A stretch of 64,000 nucleotides of DNA from Lottia gigantea. Its lineage: Eukaryota > Mollusca > Gastropoda > Lottiidae. The notes under the pieces were generated by a model, which saw only the letters and a list, made by a program, of their open reading frames with translations, did no database searches and was not told the origin of the DNA. Numbering within the stretch: position 1 is the stretch's first letter; every line of letters starts with the position of its first letter. This document shows positions 44,681 through 56,340 of the stretch, in pieces. Location of the stretch: positions 732,718 to 796,717 of the forward strand of contig NW_008709781.1 of the NCBI RefSeq assembly GCF_000327385.1, given 5' to 3'. A program made the position numbers and the translations under genes.

Positions 44681-47600
44681 AATCAATTCCCTGTCTTCCT
44701 GTTTACACGTGTTTCACATCAAAACTCATTCTAGAACCCTCATTTAAAAAATATAAACATCCATCAAATTATAATCCACAAGAGGCTGAAACCGTCGTTT
44801 AATCACTTAATATTTCCTTACAGACTACTTGGTATTAATACAGCCGCACTGAACGACGACTTGGTGGTTTCAATTCATGACAACTGTAATTTCTTCCACT
44901 GAAAATAAAAACTAAGAATAAAAAACCTCACATAACATTTAAATTATACAATATAATGAACATAGGATATAACAATAAAATATTTCACTGTTTAAATAGT
45001 GTTTAATACATCCATTGTCGAACGATATAGAATTATCAAATCAGGTTCTGCAACATCTTAATATTAAAATGAAATATTAATATCACAATGAAAGGGATAT
45101 ATTCGTCAAAAATATCTGTCTCACCGAACTACTTTGAGAACTAACTTCTACGTTCTGTTCTATTACAATTTGATAAATGTTCTTAACCTTTTCCAGTACA
45201 ACTAGTACAAATGCGCTCGCTGAAAAGAGAACCGGAAGTGGGATTTTAATTCTGTAAGTGATACAAAAAGCTGAAATCAAATATTTAGACGGCTGCATGT
45301 CTTCAATATTGAAAGAAAAGTACGTATGAATACAGTTCCTTTGTAAAAAGCGAAGAAACACATCGGTAACGCAGTTTTCAATTGTCTCAATTCAAACTAT
45401 TGTGGACTATTTTTGGGTTCAAATTGTTATATTAGTGTAGAGTAATTGGAAATTATCACCAACACATCTAAAAAATTAAAGATACAACGCCTCTCATATG
45501 GAAACATGCTGCAATATTCAATTTAGAAAATTAGTTAAATTCTAATGAGTTTCCTTTTTTAATGTCTTAAATTATAAGAAAACATTTTTTTTTACTTTTC
45601 TTCTTCACAAACAAAACATCATTGATTAATGTGGAATACAAAGTTTTTGTTGCACAAATTTCTACTAACACCCACTGTCTAGAATCCTAGATTAACTGGC
45701 ATGAAGTTTAAGTACCTCATTGGGCACAACCGACTTGCCAACCCGTTACCGTTCTAGAGGTATCTTCCAAGTATCAAATACTAAATTAATTTGTAGTGAC
45801 TGAAAACAAAACAGAACCAATCAGTTCTTTGAAGCATGATATATGATATCTAATTTCGCCTAATAACATTGAAAACATCTTCTAAAACGCGTGTACCACC
45901 TGATACCACCCTGTTTTTGTTGAAAGTTTTTAGTTCAATTAATTTTTGTAATTACGTTTCGTTGAAAAAATCGCGGTTCATGACATGTTATGAAGGATTT
46001 ATTTCATTTTAATCATTGCAATCTAGATACTAGAACTGTTATAAAACAGCGGACGGAAATTTCCTAACTTAAGATTCTCAAAGAAAAACACAATAGTAGT
46101 ATTTCTAAGCAATGCCTTAAGATATCGTATCCGCACCTATTATTTGCATGTTAAACGGAAGTTTCCATCATGAATCGAGGAAGCATATGGAATATAAATC
46201 TTCTTTGTCAGTGTTTCAGGTCGACAAATTAAGACTGTTCCTGCTACAGACAATGTATATTCAAGATTCCTGTTGGAACGCAAGGCTCCATCTCTATTTC
46301 TATTTCCATGTATTTACTTGACCGAACCCGTCTTAATTCGCTAAACCTTGAGCAGAGACGTCGAATGTAAAACTCTGGTCTTGAATAATCCTCAGGTATA
46401 AATTCTGCAAGATTTCTTAAGCTTCAGTCATTTGATCACACATAAAAAAGACAAATCCTCGCATTACATTCAGACACTGGTATTTTTTCTGGTTGATAAC
46501 AAATCTATTACTTGATATCACCATTAATGGTGTATTTAGAATGTCTAGAAAATCTTATTAAATAGCTTCATGTCAGAGTTATGTCGTGAGAAAACTTCAA
46601 CCACTCAATGTTTTTATGCATAAACAGCATAATTCATGGTAATTTGCCTAATGAATCAGAAGAAAATCGATGCAGATTCTGATAGTGAGAAATCGCCCAT
46701 AGTTCTCGCTATTCAGTGTTAAACCAATATGCTACAGTGCTAATGAATTTATGTGGTAATTAGTTTACTTTAAGATCTAAAACATTTCTCTACGTGAGTA
46801 AAAAGGAAGCATTAAGACATTTGTTATTCCAATGACCAGCCCTTTTCCTTTGAGTACATGATGACAAATTCCTGATCAAACCTACTGTTAATTCCAGGTA
46901 TTATAATCTGAGTAGAACAATTAGCGGGAATATTCTTGTTACAGCACAAACAACTTCAGACTAGTTTATAAAGCTACAACACTAGACAAAAGGTCTTCCC
47001 ATATTAAATGTGGCGTCACGAAAAACACAAAATTCCAAAATAATATTTCATGTTTTGCCTATTTGAAATAATTTTGTCCTCAAAGCTAATTAAATGACAG
47101 TGCCATGAGTAGAAGCAAAAATGATAATTGGAAAGAAAAATGCTTTCGAATTTCTAATAACTTTGCTTTAGTTCATACACGTGGGCCACACTTGTTAAAT
47201 GGCAAACACAAGTAGAAGGCAGTTATGACAAGAGAAACGTATGGGAACCGTTAATGAGTTAAGCAATTAATACTTCTGCTGTTCAAATAAAATCGTTCTA
47301 CTTCACTCTAACAATGGAGGCAGTCAAGTGTGGTTTAAAACATAGCATATCCATTTAAAGAACAAATATTTATTGAAGGTTCCAACATACAATTTTATTT
47401 CTCTTCATTATCAGCGACATTCTTATCAGTACTGACGTTAGTAATTGAAGCCTTTCCTTTAACTACATTTACAGTGATAAGTAAAAATTGCAAATTAAAT
47501 AGAGTTCTGCGTCCTCATTTTCCACGACTACTATGGTCGTCAAAACAGTATGCTATCATGGGGGTTACTATAGCTATGGCACCACGCACTCAGACTGTAG

Positions 47601-50600
47601 TACGGTATGCGACAATATTACCTTCCAACTGTACTTAAATAAAAAAAAAAATTACTAACGATCCGAGCCGCAAACGAAACCCGAAATCCAAAACAACATT
47701 TTGGTAATGCATTGGAAGCAGGTATACGAATTTCATATGATCCAACTCTTGAACTACCCACGAAATAAATACCAGCTGTTTTATGTGAAACCAAATCTTG
47801 TGTTAATATTAGTGCTAGAAACAATGAACACCATCTGGCTTCCTTACATTACAATTGACCAAAATATAATTCAGACGGAAAAGAGAATCTCCGTTGTTCA
47901 CAATCATAACTACCACCAGCTGAACCCCGTCATTGAAAACGATAACGATTGCCAAAATTACCCTTTTTGTAACTATTTTAGACTTCCGATTTCGAAATTC
48001 GGGGTTACTTAAGTATTGAGCAATGAACCATCACAGGAAGGCGAGGAACCAGCTAATTATCAGTAAGACTCTAATATTTCAGCCTAACAATATCACCGTC
48101 GTCTTTTGAAAATTGTCGAAATATTTTATTCTATAAAAATTCTATTTGACAAATTCTCAACGTTGTACCGATACCATTCCTCACCGGACCATCTAATGTC
48201 GAAAATCAATATAGATGTACTTGAAAACGAAGACAAAGTAAGCTCATAGAACAGACATTGGTGGATTCAAGAATGTTGCAGCAGTCCTTGTTTTGAATTA
48301 TTCTATACACTTGGGCAACATCACCAGAATAAAATAAGCAAAACCAACAATGTCAAATTTCAAATCGATGATCTGTTTAATGATTCAATAGTGTTAACTT
48401 ACAGCTCTACTGACATTAAGAATTCTTTAATTGACTTTCAAACAAATAAATAATTATTAATTTAAAACCTCAATACTGAACGCTTTGTCTTTGTCAGATC
48501 AACGAATGGGAGACATGACACGAATTTCCACAATATTGTCGTAATTTAGGAGATATATCATAAATATGTTTTACCAGCTGAGCTCGTTTTCAGCTTTCTA
48601 AAGCAATGTTTTAAATAGCATATCATAAGATGGGCAAAAACTTGTAATAACGATCAAGAACTTGCTATAGCCGAAACTTTTTTTAATTACATGGAAACCT
48701 GGCCTCGGATTCTAATAATAATTTTATTTGAATAAAGTGATCTCTGAAATTGAACTTTATCATCTGTTAAATCAAATCTTGGTAAAGCGCAATTGTTTAC
48801 GACGAGTATATCATTTTAACAAAGCGAAAGATGAGGTGTTGACCAAACCAGCAGCACCAGTTTACAATATGTACAAATCCGACAAAATCTCGTTTGTGTA
48901 CATTATTAAAACATCATACAGCACATAAAGTATGAATTATACGTTATGCTACACCAGAGAAATTATATTTCTTTTCCTAATTAAATCTATAACCTTAGCG
49001 ATATTAAATGTCATTCTTAAACACTAACCTACAATGCGAAACCGAACATTAATCATATGTCGAGCTGAGTATGGTTTCTCTCTCCATGATTTCAGTAAGA
49101 CGTTCTACGGTTAGTTAAACTTCAGATATCAAATCAGTTTTCTTATGATTCAAATGATCGGCTCTTAACTAACGATTTTAAACTCTTCAGAGCTTTTTTT
49201 TGAAAATCAGGAAATCACAAACTCAGTTTTTCCATCAGCTTCTCAATCGATTTTCTGATTCGAATTTAATCTGATTTAAGATACATTCTCCATGGGTGAT
49301 CAGATCACATTTTAAGGCCACATGAATTTTTGTGTTAAAGGGAACGTAAAGAGGCTTATTTGTCTTTCAGAGACTCTGAAAGTATTAATTTGCAATTTTC
49401 AGTCAGAGTTCTTGCAATTCCATAGTAACTAAGCGTTTCATGACGTTTATACCGCAAAAGGTCTTTCATATTGTTTGCAGCGTTTCCGATAGTGAATATG
49501 GTTTATAAAACCCCTTTAAATGATTAAATAGACATCATCAATGGTATTTCTAGTTTAACGTATTTAAACATTGATCCAAATAGTCCATATTCTCATTCAG
49601 GTGTTTAACACTCTTTAGTGTTACCTAGGTCAGTAAAATTGGGCACTGATCGAAACTGAGCTGAGATTAACTGATGCAACCATCATCTTGCTTCAGCTAC
49701 ATTCAGCGATTTTACTGAATCTGGATCTGTTGCTGGTTGATATCTTACATTCTATCATTATTGAGGGCTACTAGAAACAGATCGTTGGGAATTAAATGAA
49801 TCAGAGAAATGTATACACAATAAACAAAGTATTTATACCCCAATTGGCTTCTGTTTGCTTATTAATGACCTCTGTTACTGCAACTCTCAAAGGAATGTTA
49901 AAGAAATTCGTCTATTCCTGAAACTACAAGACCTTAGATTCCAATTGTGTACACAAATGTACAATTAATATATTTCTATAAATAAATGACTTTTGATTCC
50001 CAGGACATATACTAAATATATTACTGTATTCTATCCCCAAACTTGAGCAAACTTTGGTTATTTTTGTATTCAACACGCTATATGCTACAGATTGCGTCCT
50101 TCTTCAGTTCTACATCGAAAAAACTAATGTTGACACACACTGCATTGCTTTGCCCGTCTTTTAAAGCTTCAAAAAGCAGGACGCAAAGTTTCAATACACT
50201 TCTCTATTGTATTTGCCTGTCGTATCACAATAGCTGAGCTTGGGACAAAATATATGTAATCAAGAATATACGTTATCCTTCTTGATAAAGGATCGTGTAC
50301 CGTAAGTTTATGAAAGCATTGGAATTGTCGTAACCAGTAGCTCAATATAGAACAGATCACTGGCACGGAAAACCTCAATTTATTTCATTTCATGTCTAAC
50401 ATCAAACGATGCCAAGATAAATATGTTCTATATAAATAAATGACTATCTCAACTCGGTCAATTATCTCTATTTTTGAAAATTTGCATCCAGATGTAACGT
50501 GGACAATATAGACCTGCAATCCGGTTCAAATACAGAATACAAATCTCAATGTCGAACAAAATATGACATGTACTTTAGTACATTTTCGTACCATTCCAGT

Positions 50601-51819
50601 AAACTTAGTGGATATAATATGGCCATACATTGAACTGTGTTTTCATACAGTTCGTTATCGTGTACTATGTTGACAGTCTGAAAGCAAATCCAAAGAACCG
50701 AGTATCTTGGTGGGTTTAGAAATTATAAGTAGCCTATGTCCTACGTTTTTCTCCTGGTTGTATTGATATGAAAGGAGACAGTCATATGATACAGTTCTTA
50801 TATAATAATATAGTTACTAATAACAAGTGACTAGTTGTGTAGAGAAATAAGATTTGTTATTTAACTCTAATTCTATCATTGTCAATTCTAATTACCTCCA
50901 GACTAGCTTGTTATGTTTGAAATATCAATCTGGCTTTAGAAAAAGACTGGATTTTTCAGGGATAGCTTGTCGAATCGGATTATCACCAAATATCATAAAA
51001 ATATAATCTTATAAAACATTCTGCTCAACATCATGATAAAAGAACAATTCTTTTGTTCCTTTTCGACTTTATTTGCTGATTTTTAGAGACGCCACAAATA
51101 TTGTCTTAATTTTCATTGCATAGAGACGTCTGGAATGAAGGAATCAAAAGACTGGTTGTTCAATGCATAGACTTGGTGCCAAATGTTCTACCATTAAGTT
51201 ACATGGGTGAATTTTTGCTGCCATACAGGTGTTACAATCTTCTAGTAAATGTGTTTAATATGAAAAATTAATCGTTTCTCATGTGAAAAGTTCATATGCT
51301 GTTACCAATATTTCGTCAATATGTTGTTACGGGTTTCGTTTTGCGGTTATTAATTATCAAAAACTACATACCTTGCAATATTCTTTAATCCAATCTAGTA
51401 TGCAGTCTATTATTTTAGGTTCACATGCTCATTACTTATCACCGATTAGACCTCTCAATTCAGAAAACTGTGAAGATTTTTGTTGTGTTAAGTTCTTTAA
51501 GTATCGATGCTGACTTCTTAAGCTGAATTGAAACTTTTCGAATATCTTTTATCACTAGAAGTTTCTTCAAACAGTTAACAGGTACACCAACGAATGTCAA
51601 AACTGTATGCGTAATGATACAAATTCTGCTGTTCTTTCTTCAAATGATTGTTAAGGTATTTGATTTAACAGATCACACTCGCGATACTGCGATTCCAAGA
51701 CGCCACTCATTGAATAAAAGCATTAAATGTAACCGTTTAAAAGTTTCCAGGTTTAGTTCATTGATTAAATGAAGAAGTGTTGGTATTGGTTGTTATGTTA
51801 TATTGACAACTCTACTCAC
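44681..51819. other. 5' region of the CA10-like gene and intergenic sequence, no gene recognised
   Basis: Should contain the CA10-like promoter and any 5'UTR exons. An exon-like stretch on the minus strand near 45,180-45,230 has a CTCTTTTCAG acceptor but cannot be assigned. A tRNA B-box-like GGTTCGAACTC lies near 44,137, just inside the gene. Short frames at 45,083-45,361, 47,618-48,012 and 48,728-48,928 have no recognisable family. Confidence 0.35.
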
Positions 51820-51997
51820 CAATCAATAGACAGTTGACTAGAGAGTTTATAATGGCTTCCCCACCCTGAACACTAGTATAAATAATTACTTTACATCCAT
51901 CTATCAATAGTATAGTAAATGGACATTCATGTACTAATTTCACTGCTTCACCTTTAGTACTAGCCGTTTTTTTCCACATATTAAGCTCAACGAAAGG
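51820..51997 (-). CDS. Exon-like coding segment, product unknown
   Basis: About 59 codons on the minus strand, including KPFVELNMWKKTASTKGEA (its first residue coded just upstream of 51,997) and later CPFTILLIDGCKVIIYTSVQ. It ends in a strong phase-1 donor (ATTG|GTGAGT). In-frame TAG at 52,010-52,012 limits the exon on the left of its reading; the acceptor is probably at 51,998 or just around it. The opposite strand has stops here, and the composition looks like a real protein. I do not recognise the family. The 27-bp minisatellite would lie in the intron just upstream. Confidence 0.4.
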
Positions 51998-52050
51998 CTT
52001 ACAAAGACCCTATTCCAGCGCCTACATAGCTGGTGCGCAAACTCATTTTG

Positions 52051-53120
52051 AAGATGAACACGAATGATCTTATTCTAATGGTGGATCAGAACAAGCTCAA
52101 TATGATGGTAAACCAGAATAATCTCAATCTGATAGTGAACCAGAATAATCTCAATCTGATAGTGAACCAGAATAATCTCAATCTGATAGGGAACCAGAAT
52201 AATCTCATTCTGATGGGAACCAGAATAATCTCATTTTGATGGTGATCCAGAATAATCTCAATCTGGTGGTGAACCAGAATAATCTCATTTTGATGGTGAA
52301 CCAGAATAATCTCAATTTGATGGTGAACCAGAATAATCCCAATCTGATGGGGAACCAGAATAATCTCAATCTGATGGTGAACCAGAATAATCCCAATATG
52401 ATGGTAAACCAGAATAATCTCAATCTGGTGGTGAACTAGAATAAACTCAATCTGATAGGGAACCAGAAAAATCTCATTTTGATGGTGAACCAGAATAATC
52501 TCAATCTGATGGTGAACCAGAATAATCTCAATCTGATGGTGAACCAGAATAATCCCAATCTGATGGGGAACCAGAATAATCTTAATCTGATGGGGAACCG
52601 GAAAAATCTCAATCTGGTGGTGAACCAGAATAATCTCATTCTGGAAGTGAACCAGTATAATCCCAATCTGATAGTGAACCAGAATAATCTCATTCTGGTG
52701 GTGAACCAGAATAATCTCATTTTGATGGTGATCCAGAATAATCTCAATCTGGTGGTGAACCAGAATAATCTCAATCTGGTGGTGAACCAGAATAATCTCA
52801 ATCTGATAGTGAACCAGAATAATCTCAATCTGATGGTGAACCAGAATAATCTCAATCTGATGGTGAACCAGAATAATCTTTTTTTGATGGTGATCCAGAA
52901 TAATCCCAATCTGATAGTGAACCAGAATAATCTCAATCTGATAGTGAACCAGAATAATCTCAATCTGATGGTGAACCAGAATAATCCCAACTGGTAGTGA
53001 ACCAGAATAATCTCATTCTGGTAGTGAACCCAGAATAATCTCATTCTGGTGTTGAACCGGAATAATATCAATCTGGAAGTAAACCGGAATAATCACATTC
53101 TGATGGTGAACCAGAATTAT
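52051..53120. repeat. Minisatellite with 27-bp units, about 40 copies
   Basis: Units resemble GATGGTGAACCAGAATAATC plus TCAATCT. Because 27 is a multiple of three, two frames stay open for long distances: plus gives MVNQNNLNL repeats (for example 52,479-52,997) and minus gives RLRLFWFTI repeats (52,436-53,071). A third frame is full of stops. No signal peptide, flanking unique domain or start context supports a real gene. Confidence 0.93.
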
Positions 53121-54889
53121 TCATTATCTTTTCAAATAAAAACATGCATCAGTAGAGCTGATCGATTGAGGTATCTATACATCAAGGGCTGGTGTTTTAG
53201 GAATTCCGCAATACACCGAGGTTTCCAATTTAATTGCTTAGATTTTTAAAATAAATAAGTGCTATCCTCGAGACTAAAGATGTCTGAATATCACAATAAT
53301 ATTGACGATTTTACAACAAAGAGAGCACAAATCGACCAACAAAACCAATGATTGTTTGGTCTGTCTCAAGATTCTCTTCGCTAACATCATGTAGTTTTAT
53401 GTGTCAAGCTTCCTGTCATGTACGGATCTGGGGGTCACATCAATAATGACAGTCATAAGAATGGAGTAAAGGTTGATGTTATAGGGTTTATGACACCGGA
53501 ATGATGAAGCTGTCTCATGGATTTGATTGTTTCCTAGTCTAATAACTTGATTTTATATTTTTGTAAAATGAACGTGGCTCCAGACTAGTAACATAATAAC
53601 AACAAAAAATATTCCCCAATTGAACAAAAATCTACAGGTTTTTTTGGTACTGTGAGGTCATTGCTGGTTTTTGATTACCTAAAATCCAATTATGCCAAAA
53701 GAAAAATATCCAAAAACTGCCTGCTTTCCTAAATATGTTAACCATTCATTTCATTGTTTGTTTAAAGTGTATTGGTTTTATGCAGATTGAACTGAATAGA
53801 TGAAATATACTAAGAAAAGGAAAAAAGTTATCTCTTCGGATTTTTAAAATATATTTCGAATTATCAAACCAATTTATTTATTCTTTCATTTTCATTCGAA
53901 AAAATTATAATCCTAATCAAAATCGGATCTCTTTCTATCCGCAATATCCATTTATAAATGTCCCTGGAAGCCCACTTTATTCATCAATACAGGATAATTG
54001 GTAGAGAAGAATACTTTATAATTTTAAGTGTTTATTTCCATAGTAAAGAATGTCTTTGATATTGTTCTTTGTTTTAAGCAATAGAAGCAATAATTGGTTA
54101 TATTGGAACGAATTGAAATACAATAGAGATTATATGCGCCTAGGCTAATGAGTACGGCGAAACGAATTGAAGAATTCACGAATGTAGCTCGTGATAGCGC
54201 ATATCAAGAGTAAACCAGATTGAAAGATGAGATGAATGTGAGACCTTCGGATTAACCAGCAACCCTAATTATATAATATAAGCGGTACACTACAATAACC
54301 TTTCCAAATTACTTTCGTCTACTTATTTTACTAAATATTAACACCATAATAGTTGTAAACAATACTTTAACCCTGTGCCAGTGCCTTATATTGAACAGTA
54401 ACTTGCTAACTTTCAATCACCCTAACACTGACAATATGAAAAAAAATAGTAATGAATTTAAACACAAGAAAATTTGAGAGAGATGCATATTCCCTCTTTC
54501 TTCATTTAAGACGCTACTCATGACACGTTGATTGTGATTACGTAGTTAAAGATAATTCAGCACATGTATTAGTATTGCAATTCCCCTCTGGATGTCACAT
54601 ACAGAACTGAAAATAATTAGACTATTGGTGCAGGGGAAGGGTCGTGAAGACCATGTGATGAAGTTTTACTCTCGAAAGAAACATTATTATTTTTCTATTA
54701 GATCTAGCTTAATCTCTCCCTAAAAAACCCTGAACGCTAAACTTGATATCAAGTGTTCGCCGATGTGTGTTTTTGTTTTGTGCACGTAACGTGATACAGA
54801 ATCTTGTGAAACGGAACGAATTGATGAAGAGGATTATTGATGAAAAGATGATAAAATAGAGTGGAGATGAAACTTATACCCTTCAATAC
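53121..54889. other. No gene recognised
   Basis: AT-rich sequence between the minisatellite and the next exon-like segment. No repeats or convincing frames seen. Confidence 0.4.
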
Positions 54890-54986
54890 CATATCAAATC
54901 TAAATGGAAGTGTGCCATAATCAATGAAAACAAGCCAAGAGCAACAAAAACTATCTCCTTTGTACCAAATATTCCAATAGATGCAG
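54890..54986 (-). CDS. Exon-like segment encoding a membrane helix, product unknown
   Basis: A strong acceptor (TGTTTTCTTTAG) ends at 54,987 on the minus strand. The frame that follows reads ASIGIFGTKEIVFVALGLFS then LIMAHFHLDLIW, a plausible transmembrane helix, up to a moderate donor (ATG|GTATTG). On the plus strand the same DNA also has a protein-like frame (KTISFVPNIPIDAAKEN), so the coding strand is not settled. Confidence 0.25.
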
Positions 54987-55220
54987 CTAAAGAAAACATG
55001 AAAACGTTTTCTCTGATTCGGTTTCAATGGTCAAATTAACCTGAAGGTATATTTAACCTAGACGTAGTTTATAAAATTCTTGCAGTTGTTGATTATTGAA
55101 GATCATTAGTCTTTACAATATCAGCTACAAACTATAGTACTATGGTCAAATTTTACTACAGAACAAATAGTGGGTTGAGAGACATGTCCATTGTTCCTTT
55201 GGGTCTAAGTAGCTTTTTAC

Positions 55221-55286
55221 CGGTCCGATAATGACATACACAGCTTGGCCGAGTTTCTCGATGACGTATTGGTGCAGATCAAAGAG
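55221..55286 (-). CDS. Exon-like segment, product unknown
   Basis: Twenty-two codons on the minus strand (LFDLHQYVIEKLGQAVYVII plus GP) lie between a good acceptor (GTGTGTTTCAG) and a donor (CCG|GTAAAA), phase 0 at both ends. The plus strand also has a protein-like frame here (SDNDIHSLAEFLDDVLVQIK), so the call is tentative. Confidence 0.25.
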
Positions 55287-55595
55287 CTGAAACACACCTT
55301 TAGTCCAGTGGTGACAATGAATTCGTAAAAATTGAAGGAAATGATGACGCCATTATAGATATCTTATGGCAAAATAAGATTCAGCAAAATATTGTTAATA
55401 TTATCGTTCATAGTATTGCGTGATATTATGATATACTATTTGTTCATAAAATATTAGGTTGATTATCACATCAAAGACAAGATATAGATTTAAGTGTATT
55501 TAGCCTACAGGTGTCTTCATCAACATATTTTGTATTATAGAACAAACTTCTTACAAACATTCTCTACATCTCTATTGTAATTTGTAAACGAAATT

Positions 55596-55840
55596 TACGA
55601 GGGCTGGCTGAAAAGTTCAAGCATAACTATGAAAGACCTGTACCATGTCGAAGTTTTTTTCCAGTCCCCTAAGAGGTTTACACACCGGATGGTCTTGATG
55701 CCTGTCAAAGATATATCTGCAGCCTCTACAAAAAGATATTCACAGCAGATATAACTAATCATTGTGCAGGAAACTGGCGACCTACTTGTGCTTAACAGGG
55801 CCAAATTGGAAGGGGAATGAAGGGGCATCATCTTCATGTT
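55596..55840 (+). mobile_element. Possible mariner-like element, 5' end
   Basis: TACGAGGGCTGGCTGAAAAG resembles the terminal repeat of many mariner-like elements. It is followed by GCATAACTATGAAAGACCTG, as in their 5' leaders. No transposase motif and no matching right end were found, so it is a truncated or very decayed copy at best. Confidence 0.4.
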
Positions 55841-56084
55841 AGCATGTAACCTATCTGTGTTGGCCCTTTCCGTTGCAGATACTAGATGACTATCCTGGAG
55901 CCAGTATTTTTTTCTGTTAATTTAAATGTGTAGGTTTATAAGATGGTTTAGCACAAAGACAATATTACCACATCGGTTGCAGTTCTTATGGTTGTGATTT
56001 ATTAAATGATTGGTTTTTTTTTGTTGGTAAAAGTTTGTCTCATTCCGATTGAGATACTATGTGCTCCTCGTGTCAAATAAGCAT

Positions 56085-56340
56085 TACACACGTTAGCCCA
56101 ATCAGGTGCACAAGGGTTTCGTAGAATTACAATATCATTTCTATGTGAGAAAGTAAGTATTGTAACACTAATACATGAAATATGAGCTCAAACTATCTCA
56201 GAATCGCTGGGTATAGGCGTTCAGTTTTTAGAAGATGTACTGTCCAGATTGCATCGCCTTTATCATTTCCTCGTATAATGTGCGGGGTAAGACTTGTACC
56301 ATTCGAGAGTTATCATTCCAGATTGAAGTATACTTATGTA
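56085..56340 (-). CDS. Two linked exon-like segments, product unknown
   Basis: On the minus strand, 56,340-56,241 encodes HKYTSIWNDNSRMVQVLP, RTLYEEMIKAMQSG. It lies between an acceptor (GACATTCACAG) and a weak donor (GGACA|GTACAT) in phase 2. From 56,140, after a strong acceptor (CTTTCTCACATAG), the phase-compatible frame reads NDIVILRNPCAPDWANVCNA. The phase match and composition suggest part of a gene. The right end of the second exon is not fixed. They may belong with the segments at 51.8-55.3 kb, but not all phases there fit without missing exons. Confidence 0.3.

Noticed and set aside
47618-48012. Overlapping frames on both strands near 47.6-48.0 kb
   Set aside because: The minus frame faintly recalls the C-terminus of formylglycine-generating enzyme domains (GFRV), but too little matches to call it.
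52436-53071. 211-codon and 172-codon frames on opposite strands
   Set aside because: Both come from the 27-bp minisatellite, whose unit length keeps frames open; no unique domain or start context.
52051-53120. Regular short repeats considered as a CRISPR array
   Set aside because: Units are contiguous and similar throughout, without unique spacers, and the genome is animal.
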